DNA from: an uncultured Myxococcales bacterium
Lineage (GTDB): Bacteria > Myxococcota_A > UBA9042
Direction of reading: 5' to 3'
DNA length: 43,450 bases
Assembly (NCBI GenBank): GCA_903869075.1
Contig: CAIPXZ010000540.1
Location: forward strand, 1 to 43,450
Of the stretch, positions 30,601 through 37,930 are shown piece after piece; the stretch's first letter is position 1, and every line of letters starts with the position of its first letter. The position numbers and the translations under genes are program-made. Below the pieces are notes generated by a model. The model did no database searches. It was not told where the DNA came from and saw only the letters and a list, made by a program, of their open reading frames with translations.

Positions 30601-31573
30601 GGCTGCCGCATTTGGCGCAGAAGCCGTCGCCGTCGGGCACGGCGTGGCTGCAGCCAGGGCACGGCGTCGTCCGCTGTTTTTGCAGGCGCGCCGTGAGGTT
30701 GGCGGCGGCATCGAGCGCGTCGACAAATTCCAGCGGCGAGCCGTGGCGCTCCGCCGGATCCTTGGCCAGCGCCTTGCGCAGCTCGCGCTCGACGGCTTCC
30801 GGCGCGGCGTCGTCGAGCGGCGGCGGCGCGTCCAGCAGGTGGGCGATCAGCGTCGCGTGCACGGAATCGCGCTTGAACGGCAGCCGCCCGGCCAGCATCT
30901 GGTACAGCATGACCGCCAGCGCATACAGGTCCGTGCGGCCATCGACCGCCTCGCCGCGGATCTGCTCCGGCGCCATGTAGGACGGCGTGCCGAGAATCGT
31001 CGCCTCCTGCGTCAGCGCCTGGGTTTCCTGGCCCTGGAACTGCCGCGCCAGGCCAAAATCGCAGACCTTCGCCAGCTGGCCGCCAGACGCCAGGGCCCGC
31101 ACCAGCACGTTGCCGGGCTTGACGTCGCGGTGGACGATGCCCAGCGCGTGCGCCTCCTGCAGCCCTGCCGCGACCTGCCGGGCGATCGCCAGCGCCTCGC
31201 GCAGCGGTAGCGGACCGCCGCGCAGCAGCGCTTCCAGGCTCTGGCCGTCGACGTACTCCATCACCAGAAACCAGGCGTCGTCCCCGCGGCCAAAGGTATG
31301 AATTCCCACGACATTTGGATGGACGATGCGCGACAGCGCGCGGGCTTCCCGGCGAAACCGCGCGTCCGCTTCCTCGCCCTGCGGCGTCGCCGCGTGCAGC
31401 AGCTTGACCGCCACGAGCCGGTCCAGCCGCGGGTCGCGCGCGAGGTAGACTTGCCCCATGCCGCCGCCGCCCAGCGTCCGCTCGACGACGAAGCCCTCGC
31501 CAATCACGTCGCCGGGCTGCAGCGAGCGGCGCGGCGCGGTCAGCGGCTGGGTGGGTTGCGTCGGGCTGGACAT
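27653..31573 (-). CDS. Large multidomain Ser/Thr protein kinase: kinase, zinc ribbons, cyclase-like region, AAA-type ATPase, TPR-like repeats
   Basis: GEGFVVERTLGGGGMGQVYLARD...HRDVKPGNVLV...CDFGLAR...GTPSYMAPEQ; CPGCSHAVPDGDGFCAKCGSPVPTAQCSSCGTKRDGERYRCVTCG; GPADVGKSRLCGEVLRQL; C-terminal helical repeats. Confidence 0.88.
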   Translation of the reverse strand: MSSPTQPTQPLTAPRRSLQPGDVIGEGFVVERTLGGGGMGQVYLARDPRLDRLVAVKLLHAATPQGEEADARFRREARALSRIVHPNVVGIHTFGRGDDAWFLVMEYVDGQSLEALLRGGPLPLREALAIARQVAAGLQEAHALGIVHRDVKPGNVLVRALASGGQLAKVCDFGLARQFQGQETQALTQEATILGTPSYMAPEQIRGEAVDGRTDLYALAVMLYQMLAGRLPFKRDSVHATLIAHLLDAPPPLDDAAPEAVERELRKALAKDPAERHGSPLEFVDALDAAANLTARLQKQRTTPCPGCSHAVPDGDGFCAKCGSPVPTAQCSSCGTKRDGERYRCVTCGASLVSWTAQAGSVVGGLREATTAILVARLDCAEADDSAQGDFAAAFATAVAREGGRTTAFLGREAIALWGLGGMADGDVAAAVDAALALSAATDDGPGREVRAAVELGLVSSRGVGVVWGTALAAGEAVERARAAAVKCAPGQVSIGDKALREVRGQFEVQSDARGRQRLVLRRRDATLALADYMARDVGRPLVGRDVEMGVLLRAARKTRRDGGLVAVAVRGPADVGKSRLCGEVLRQLETGDGGWRLHVVRCGHGDAATSWLGLGDLVRAALPVGPDGDVIARLRQLPGLDDGDPVRLDRRVTALARMLGLTPATPDTPTEPASEAELQAAFEAWTALVRRLCRNQPTVWVIEGLAGARPSTLSLLNHIARHADDVPLLLLLPLRDDRAEAVLAALQLPPQRTQALEVEPLDAAAVRRLVQERFAGFEPPPALLDAVQRFSDGMAGRVEQALDTLTEEGALQNGPAGWALNSAVQAAGLLERSMSELLLRRVSRLALPERTLLDALALAGGPAPVALLAAMLARDIAEADLQRLQQAGFIVLSRTQRLAGQREVALRLDSLAELLQDGVPPALRTELHRNAATWLRAWEGPRPQHFGALLAWHHQHAGETALAAEQWLRNAEDAVRALANRDAFEAFANCAALASEADAPVARQTRMQALVGVAQTGMRCGELPAALEATDAAIALAEHDPELARLRVRARRLRGQVLDGMGRPDDALVALRQAIDDARSQPGGFAASILAISLIAMVLQRRGRHAESVIIAEEALAQCAGTDEVEDAELHAGIGRLRTWLGHAASRARQFPQARAQYRAAQEAFKRSGDALGAAMAELSLGNVAYRAGDLAESEGVYRAVSAACTALDDVMGAATADTNLGNVLLDVGRHVDALTALRASERTQRRMGRLENLPETLRLLALALAAGGERQAAGAAAQEALALAQQFGQASAAAAVRETLAKLV

Positions 31574-31585
31574 CGGCGGCGCTGC

Positions 31586-32863
31586 CTATTTGCGCGGCGG
31601 CAGCGCTGGCGTCGTCGGCGGCGCCGGCAGGTGGGGTGGCTGCGGCTGCGGCGGCGGCGCGGGCGTCGCCAGCTGCGCTGCGGCCTCGACGACGGGGTGA
31701 CCGGCGTGCTGCCAGGCAAAGATGCCTTCATCCAACACCGCGGTATTCTTGAACTTGCGCTTGCGCAGCTCATCGACGATCACGCCTGACGCGTGGTGCG
31801 GGCAGGCGCAATAGGCGATGACCCAGGTGCCATCGTTGGGGATCTTGTCCAGCTCGCCCGGCTCGTAGTACGGCACCGAGACCGCGCCGGTGATGTGCAA
31901 CCGCAGGAAATCCGACGGCGCGCGGGCGTCGACGATGACGATCCGCCGCTTGTTCTTCAGCGCGTCCGCGACCTCCTGCAGCGGCACAAGCCGATCGTCT
32001 TTCATCTTCAGATCCGCGGGCTTGCCGTTGGGATTGATGACGATCGGTCCGGTCAGCTTGGGCGCCGACTCCAGGCCCGGCATCTGCGCCGCCTGCGCAG
32101 TCTGCGTTACCACCGCCGGCAGCGGCGCGTGCCACGGCACCGGCGGCGCCGGCGGCACGCTCGTCGCCATCGAGCGCAAATAGGCGATCGCGTCGTCGAT
32201 TTGCTGCTCCGTCAGCTTGCCCGTCCACGGGTCCATTTTGGTGCCCGGCCGGCCTTTTTGGATGGCGTAGCGCAAGAAGCTGTCCTTGACCGACGCCAGC
32301 AGCTGCGGGTTGAACAGGTGCACCGCGCTGCCGCGCTGCGTCGTCCAGCCGTGGCAGGATGCGCACTGGGTCATGTACACCGTCTGGCCGCGGCCCACGG
32401 CGCCGGCGTTGGGCTTCTCGGCCAGCAGCACCGTCGGCGGCTGCGGCTGCGGCGGCGCGACGCGGCGGGTGTAGCCGATGATGGCGTCGATGTCCGCCGG
32501 TGCCAGCGGCCCGCCGACTTCCTGGGCATACGCCGCCATCGCCGTGCCGGGCCGACCGCGGGCGATCGACGTGCGCAGGAATTCCGTGCTCGCCGTCTCG
32601 CGAAACGTCCGGGAGACGAGCGACGGCGCGTTGTCGGCGGCGTAGCCTTCGGCGTTCTTGCCATGGCACAGCGCACAGTATTTCAGGAACAGCTGTTGGC
32701 CTTTGGCGGCCTCAGCCAGCGTCGGCGCATCGGCGGGCGAAGCGGGCGCGGGCAGGCTGACCGCATCGTCGACAGCGGCGCCGGCATCGGCACCGGTCGG
32801 CGCCGCCGCGCGCGCGCACGCCAGCGGGGTCAGGAGAGCCAACAAAAGCAGGAGACGAGACAT
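31586..32863 (-). CDS. Diheme c-type cytochrome-rhodanese fusion lipoprotein
   Basis: MSRLLLLLALLTPLACA lipobox; two heme motifs CALCHGKNAEG and CASCHGWTTQRG; rhodanese-like VDARAPSDFLRLHITGAVSVPYYE...VIAYCACPHHASGVIVDELRKRKFKNTAVLDEGIFAWQHAGHPV; GAGG SD. Confidence 0.87.
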   Translation of the reverse strand: MSRLLLLLALLTPLACARAAAPTGADAGAAVDDAVSLPAPASPADAPTLAEAAKGQQLFLKYCALCHGKNAEGYAADNAPSLVSRTFRETASTEFLRTSIARGRPGTAMAAYAQEVGGPLAPADIDAIIGYTRRVAPPQPQPPTVLLAEKPNAGAVGRGQTVYMTQCASCHGWTTQRGSAVHLFNPQLLASVKDSFLRYAIQKGRPGTKMDPWTGKLTEQQIDDAIAYLRSMATSVPPAPPVPWHAPLPAVVTQTAQAAQMPGLESAPKLTGPIVINPNGKPADLKMKDDRLVPLQEVADALKNKRRIVIVDARAPSDFLRLHITGAVSVPYYEPGELDKIPNDGTWVIAYCACPHHASGVIVDELRKRKFKNTAVLDEGIFAWQHAGHPVVEAAAQLATPAPPPQPQPPHLPAPPTTPALPPRK

Positions 32864-32932
32864 GCGATCCTCAGAGGGCCTCTGCCCTAGCCTGAGAATC
32901 CACTGAGTCGCGGCTGTGCGCAAGCCTTTGGC

Positions 32933-34471
32933 TCACAGCGCTTCGGCTTCGTGCACATAGTGCGGCTGGCCGCGCGGCGTCGCCCAGCGCTGGAACAGCG
33001 CCATTTCAAAGGGATCCGCGCGGTGGATGCGCTCCATCAGAAAATCGAAAATGCCCATGTGCTTCTGGCAATACGTGCTGTCCGCCATGCGGCCATGGAT
33101 GCTGCCTTGCTCGCAGTAGTTGTGCACCGGGCAGACGCCGCACCACGGCTTGTAGACGCAGCTGCTGCAGCCGGGCTGCGCTTCCAGCGTCGAGGCCATG
33201 ACCATCGAGCGCACGGTCGGGCTGCTGACCACGTCGCGGTAGCGGCTGGCGTCGGCGCCGTCACCGGTGCCATGCACGTTGCCGATCTGGAAGCAGTCGT
33301 CGCCGCTGCGATCGACCATCCGCCCTTCGTCGCAGGTGAAAAGTCGGCCGTCGTGGCCGTACGCCAACTGGCCGATGCCGGCGCCGCACGGGCTGCGGAT
33401 GTCCAGGTAGTTCGGCTCGGTGTTGCCGATGATTTTGCTGAACAAAAGCGCGGCGGTGCGCTCGACCATGTCCTTGCCGTTGCGGTTCATGTCGACGATG
33501 TGCAGGAACGTGTCGCGATAGAACGCCAGGAAATCTTCCATCGAATAGCCCAGCCGCGAGCGGATCGTCGCGCCCCAGCCAAACGGGTCGAGGTTGCGCA
33601 AGAAGATGCTCTTGCATCCCAATGCGTTGTAATGGTTCACTAATTCCTTGCCGCGCGCCAACGTCTGCTTGGTAATCGTCGGCAGCGCCTCGATGTGGTA
33701 GAGGTGCGGATCCATGCCGGCGTCGACGTAATGCTGGTTGATGCGGCGGATCCAATCCACGGTCGTGTCGTGCGATTTGCCGTCTTTCCAAATGCGCTGG
33801 CCGTCGTGCAGATCCGCCGGACCGTCGAGCGACGTGCAAATTTGCACCCGCCGATCAATGAGATACGCCAGCTTTTCCTCGTCCATCAGGCTCAGGTTCG
33901 TCACCAGCGCGAACATCAGCGACTTGCCCGCCAGCGCATTTTTCTGCCGCGCGTATTCGATGATGTGCTCGACGACCGGCCAGTTCGCCAGCGGTTCGCC
34001 GCCCTGGAACTCAATGGTCAGGCTCGGCGACGTCGTCTCAAAGGCAAAATCGACGCACCGCTCCGCCGTCTCGATGCTCATGTCCACGTCCGGCGCGTCC
34101 ATCCGCGCGCGCGAGGCGTGGCAATACTGGCAGGTGTGGTTGCAGCGCAGTGTGACGACGAAGATGTGCAGGCTCGGTCCAGCGCGCAAAAACCGGTATT
34201 TCTCCTGCAGCCGCGCGGTGATGGCGTCCTTGTCCAGCTCACGCGCCAGGAAATTGCCGGCCTTCAGCCGCGCCCGCAGCGGGTCGTCATTGGCCACGTC
34301 GCCCTTGAGAACGGCGTGATATTCGGCATTTTCGAGGAACAGGTGGTCGCCAAAATCATTGGACAGCAGCACCGCGCCGTCGACAGTGCGCTGGCGAAAC
34401 GGCACCAAATCCAGGACTTTTTGGCCGCGCACGGAGAGCGCTTCGATGGGCAGATGCGTGTGATGGCTCAT
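32933..34471 (-). CDS. Radical SAM/SPASM-type enzyme, HxsB-like (paired radical SAM maturase type)
   Basis: MSHHTHLPIEALSVRGQK...HIFVVTLRCNHTCQYCHASR...LTIEFQGGEPLANWP...TSLDGPADLHDGQRIW...CGAGIGQLAYGHDGRLFTCDEGRM...GCSSCVYKPWCGVCPVHNYCEQG; ATGA overlap with upstream gene at 34468-34471. Confidence 0.85.
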   Translation of the reverse strand: MSHHTHLPIEALSVRGQKVLDLVPFRQRTVDGAVLLSNDFGDHLFLENAEYHAVLKGDVANDDPLRARLKAGNFLARELDKDAITARLQEKYRFLRAGPSLHIFVVTLRCNHTCQYCHASRARMDAPDVDMSIETAERCVDFAFETTSPSLTIEFQGGEPLANWPVVEHIIEYARQKNALAGKSLMFALVTNLSLMDEEKLAYLIDRRVQICTSLDGPADLHDGQRIWKDGKSHDTTVDWIRRINQHYVDAGMDPHLYHIEALPTITKQTLARGKELVNHYNALGCKSIFLRNLDPFGWGATIRSRLGYSMEDFLAFYRDTFLHIVDMNRNGKDMVERTAALLFSKIIGNTEPNYLDIRSPCGAGIGQLAYGHDGRLFTCDEGRMVDRSGDDCFQIGNVHGTGDGADASRYRDVVSSPTVRSMVMASTLEAQPGCSSCVYKPWCGVCPVHNYCEQGSIHGRMADSTYCQKHMGIFDFLMERIHRADPFEMALFQRWATPRGQPHYVHEAEAL

Positions 34472-35523
34472 GGCGATTCCTTTGCGTGAACGGGCGGCGG
34501 GTCGGTGCGGGGCACGAATTCCGCCCAGCCAAAGCGATCGGGGTACTCGTGCCACGGTCCTTCGCAGGCGTACTGCCAGGTGCAGACCTCGCACGGCGGA
34601 CCGTGGGCTTTGCCTTGCTCCAAGCGGTAGCGGGCGTAGTCGCCGATGCGGACGTCGCCGTCGTACACCGTTGTGTCGGGCAAGCCGGGCTCGACGGCGG
34701 CCCATTCGCGGCCGCGCAGAAAGCAGAACGGCACAGCCTCCGTCACGGTGCTGCGGCCGGCCGCGCGCACCAAATCCAGCGCCAGTGGCAGGTGTTTTTG
34801 CACGTCGCGGTAGCGCGGTACCGTCTGGTCCCAGGTCTTGGCGGCCGTGCCCAGCGCGTGCACGAAAGCGAACTGCACCTGCCACACGCCCAGATGGACA
34901 AGCAGGTTGGCGATGTCCCGCAAATGCATCACATTCATGCGGGTGATGACGGTCTGGCTCAACACTTTCTGGTTCAATTTCTGGAGGTTGCGCAGGCCTT
35001 GAATGACTTGATTGTACGCGCCCTTGGCGCCCACCAGGCCGTCGTGCAGCGGCGCGATGTGGCCGTGCAAGCTCGGGTTGAACTCGGTCGCGCCGGCCTC
35101 GACGAGCGCCTCGGCGTAGCTCATGTACGCCAGCCGCCGGCCGTTCGTCTGCACCTGAATCAGCTTGTAGCCCAAGGACTTGGCGGCGCGGATGATCTCC
35201 GGCACGTCGTCGCGGATGCTGATCTCGCCGCCGGTCAGCAGCAGGCCATCGCAGGTCGCGCGCGCCGCTTCCAGCCGCTGAATCGCCTCTGCGGTCGTCA
35301 AATCGGCGACGTAATCGCGCTTGTCGCCCTGCACGCAAAACGTGCAGCGATTGTTGCAGCGAAAACCGAGCTTGAGGTCCAGTTTGTACGCGCGCTCCAC
35401 GCCGTCAGGTACTTGCGCCGGAAAGATCGTCTGGCCGGCGTCATTGCGGGCGGCCTCCGCGGGTGCGTGCTCGTGCGCGCACGCGTCCTGCACCACGCGC
35501 GGTTGCTGGGTTTCGCGCACCAT
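34468..35523 (-). CDS. Radical SAM enzyme with C-terminal Cys cluster
   Basis: LDLKLGFRCNNRCTFCVQGDKRDYVADLTTAEAIQRLEAARATCDGLLLTGGEISIRDDVPEII...PSLHGHIAPLHDGLVGAKGAYNQVIQG; C-terminal CEVCTWQYACEGPWHEYPDRFGWAEFVP. Confidence 0.87.
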   Translation of the reverse strand: MVRETQQPRVVQDACAHEHAPAEAARNDAGQTIFPAQVPDGVERAYKLDLKLGFRCNNRCTFCVQGDKRDYVADLTTAEAIQRLEAARATCDGLLLTGGEISIRDDVPEIIRAAKSLGYKLIQVQTNGRRLAYMSYAEALVEAGATEFNPSLHGHIAPLHDGLVGAKGAYNQVIQGLRNLQKLNQKVLSQTVITRMNVMHLRDIANLLVHLGVWQVQFAFVHALGTAAKTWDQTVPRYRDVQKHLPLALDLVRAAGRSTVTEAVPFCFLRGREWAAVEPGLPDTTVYDGDVRIGDYARYRLEQGKAHGPPCEVCTWQYACEGPWHEYPDRFGWAEFVPRTDPPPVHAKESP

Positions 35524-35635
35524 GAATCCTCCCCGCCAACGCCGCCGTCAGCTCCGGCGGGCACTTTAGCAGTCAGGCGTCGTGGACTCGACAGTCGTCT
35601 GTCACGCGCATGTCACGGCCGCGGGGGCGCGTGCT

Positions 35636-37660
35636 TTACGGGCAGGCGGCGAGGGTGCAGGCGTTCTTGGCGGCGGCCCAAGCGGCGATCTTGGCCTTGT
35701 CCGCGGCGCTCAGCGAGCTGCCCTGCGGCATGGAGCCGGACTGCACATAGCTGTTGATGAGCGAGTAGTTCGACGCCGACGAGCAGCCATTGCCGAACGT
35801 GTGGCCGTGGCAGCCGTTGCAGTTGTTCTGGAAGATCGCCTGGACGTCGGTGTACGTCGTGCACGTCTTGGCTGGGCAGTCGGCGGGGCAGTTGGCGGTC
35901 GTCTCGGTCGGCGCTTCGCACGTGCCGTTGCCGCAGACGGGCGCGGGCGGCGGGCAATCCGCCGGGCAGTTGGCCGTTGTCTCGCCCGCGTCGCAGGTGC
36001 CGTTGCCGCAGGTCGTCGGCGTGGTGCCGCCGCCGTTGCATTGCGTGCAGGTGGAGCCCGCGCAGGTCGTGCCGGTCGCGGTCCCCGCGGCGTTGCAGCA
36101 GTCGCCGTAGGTCGCGCACTGGGTGTCGCAGTAGCACGGCTTGCCGCCGACAGTGCCGCCCTGCGCGCCGCAAGCGTTGTCGCAGACGTTGCCGGCGGGC
36201 GGGGTGACGCCGCCGCCGCTGATGCAGTTGTTGTTGGCGATGCAGGTGTTCAGGTTGTTCAAGTTGTTCTTGGTCTTGTTGCTCTTGCCCGCCAGGCACT
36301 TGTTGATGCACGCCGCATCGCCGGCGGCGCACGCCTGCTCGCACTGGAAGCCCGTGCGGCAGCTGTTGCTGTTCGTGCACGCGTTGGCCTGCTGCTGGCA
36401 GTTGGTCAGGATGCAGGTGTTTTCGCTGCCGCAGTCGATCGGGCAGTTGGCCGCCGTCTCGCCGGTGTCGCACTTCAGGTTGCCGCAGGTGGCCGGCGGC
36501 GGCGTGATGGTGTCGGGGCCAGGGCCGACGGTGTCAGGACCGGGGCCGACGGTGTCGGGACCAGGGCCAATCGTGTCGGGACCGGGGCCAACGGTGTCCG
36601 GTCCGGGGCCGGTGTCGGTCGGGCCGGCGTCAGGCGCGCCGCCGGGGCACTGTCCCGGCGAGCAGACGTTCTTGCCCGCAGCCCACGCCGCGATCGTCGC
36701 CTTGTCCGCGCTGCTGAGCGAGCCGCCCTGCGGCATGGAGCCAGACTGCACATAGGCGTTGATCGACGCGTAGTTGCTGGCGGACGTGCAGCCGTTGCCA
36801 AAAGTGTGACCGTGGCAGCCGTTGCAGTTGTTCTGGAAGATCGCCTGAACGTCCTGGTAGTTCGTGCACGTCGGCGGCGGGCCGACGTCCGGCGGGCCGA
36901 TGATGGTGTCCGCGACGGTGATGCTGTCGTCCAGCACCGGGACGTCGATGCCGGGGCCGGCGTCGGGCGCGCCAATGTCGGTCGGGCCAGCGTCGGCGCC
37001 CGGGCACTTGTCCGGCGTGCAGGTGTTGTGGCCGGCCGCCCACGCGGCGATGAGCGCCTTGTCCGAGGCGCCAAGGCCGCCGCCCGGGGGCATAGCGCCG
37101 CTGCCGACGTACTGGGCGATGAGCGGATAGTTCGCCGCCGAGCTGCAGCCGTTGCCGAACTGGTGGCCGTGGCAGCCATTGCAATTGTTGACGAAAATCG
37201 TCTGCACGTCCTGATAGGTCGTGCACAGCCCGGGCTGGACTGTGCCGTCCGAGCCGCCGCTGGCGTCGGTGCCGACCGTGCTGTCGTCGACGGTGGCATC
37301 AAAACCGCTCTCGGCGTCGCTGCCGATGCCGGCGTCGTCGCTGCCGCCGCCGCCGGCGTCCACGCTGGCCGCCACGCACGTGGCCATGGTCGCGGATTGC
37401 TGGCATTTTTCGCCGATGCTGCAGGTTTGGTGGACAATCCAGGTGCCGGCGGGCGTGCACGCGAGCACGTTCTGGCCGACGCAGGCGTTGGTCGCCGTCG
37501 ACGGGTTGCAGACGCCGCCGAGGGTCGGCGTGCCGTCACCGTTGATGCCGACCGGCGCGCCGCCGGTGCTGTCCGCGCCGCACGCGGTCATGGCCAGCGC
37601 AGCGATCGCCGCGGGCAGCAGGAGGAAAGCGGAGCGGTGCAGGGTGCCAAAAGCAGACAT
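35636..37660 (-). CDS. Lipoprotein with three CxxCH-containing (putative cytochrome c) modules plus Cys-rich CGNGxCxxGETxxNCPxDC repeats
   Basis: MSAFGTLHRSAFLLLPAAIAALAMTACGADS lipobox; three copies of YQDVQxIFxNNCNGCHGHxFGNGCxSAxNY...SGxMPxGxxLxxxDKxxIAAWAA; AGGAG SD 5 nt before ATG. Confidence 0.82.
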   Translation of the reverse strand: MSAFGTLHRSAFLLLPAAIAALAMTACGADSTGGAPVGINGDGTPTLGGVCNPSTATNACVGQNVLACTPAGTWIVHQTCSIGEKCQQSATMATCVAASVDAGGGGSDDAGIGSDAESGFDATVDDSTVGTDASGGSDGTVQPGLCTTYQDVQTIFVNNCNGCHGHQFGNGCSSAANYPLIAQYVGSGAMPPGGGLGASDKALIAAWAAGHNTCTPDKCPGADAGPTDIGAPDAGPGIDVPVLDDSITVADTIIGPPDVGPPPTCTNYQDVQAIFQNNCNGCHGHTFGNGCTSASNYASINAYVQSGSMPQGGSLSSADKATIAAWAAGKNVCSPGQCPGGAPDAGPTDTGPGPDTVGPGPDTIGPGPDTVGPGPDTVGPGPDTITPPPATCGNLKCDTGETAANCPIDCGSENTCILTNCQQQANACTNSNSCRTGFQCEQACAAGDAACINKCLAGKSNKTKNNLNNLNTCIANNNCISGGGVTPPAGNVCDNACGAQGGTVGGKPCYCDTQCATYGDCCNAAGTATGTTCAGSTCTQCNGGGTTPTTCGNGTCDAGETTANCPADCPPPAPVCGNGTCEAPTETTANCPADCPAKTCTTYTDVQAIFQNNCNGCHGHTFGNGCSSASNYSLINSYVQSGSMPQGSSLSAADKAKIAAWAAAKNACTLAACP
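36509..36613. repeat. Five approximately 21-bp tandem repeats encoding GPGPDTV/I
   Basis: ggtgtcggggccagggccgac-like units repeated; protein GPGPDTVGPGPDTIGPGPDTVGPGPDTVGPGPDTI. Confidence 0.85.
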
Positions 37661-37782
37661 CGGAACTCCTCGAGCGCGGGCGCGGGCGAAAACGGGCGAA
37701 AATGGGGAATCCACACTGCCCGTTCGAGCAGTCAGATGAGTGTGAGCCTAGAAAAAAACCGGGCGAGTGCGCAAGGGTTAGT

Positions 37783-37815
37783 GCGCGAGAATGTGAACAT
37801 TCGTGAACCTCGCGC
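37783..37815. promoter_or_regulatory. Candidate operator: nested inverted and direct repeats in divergent intergenic region
   Basis: GCGCGAG(37783-37789)...CTCGCGC(37809-37815); GAATGT-GA-ACATTC (37789-37802); direct GTGAAC repeats 10 bp apart (37793, 37803). Confidence 0.4.
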
Positions 37816-37930
37816 GGAGTCGTGTGTGATGGCGGCGCCGCCGATGCGTGGCGGGTAAGCTTGCATCGCCGCGCATGGCCGTCACCGGCCGCCGCGGGAA
37901 TAGCCGTCGGTGCGGCAGGGTTGGCCAAAC

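Noticed and set aside
32933-34471. Complete His-Xaa-Ser (Hxs) system
   Set aside because: Only an HxsB-like enzyme is recognised; no HxsA, HxsC or HxsD counterpart seen in the window.
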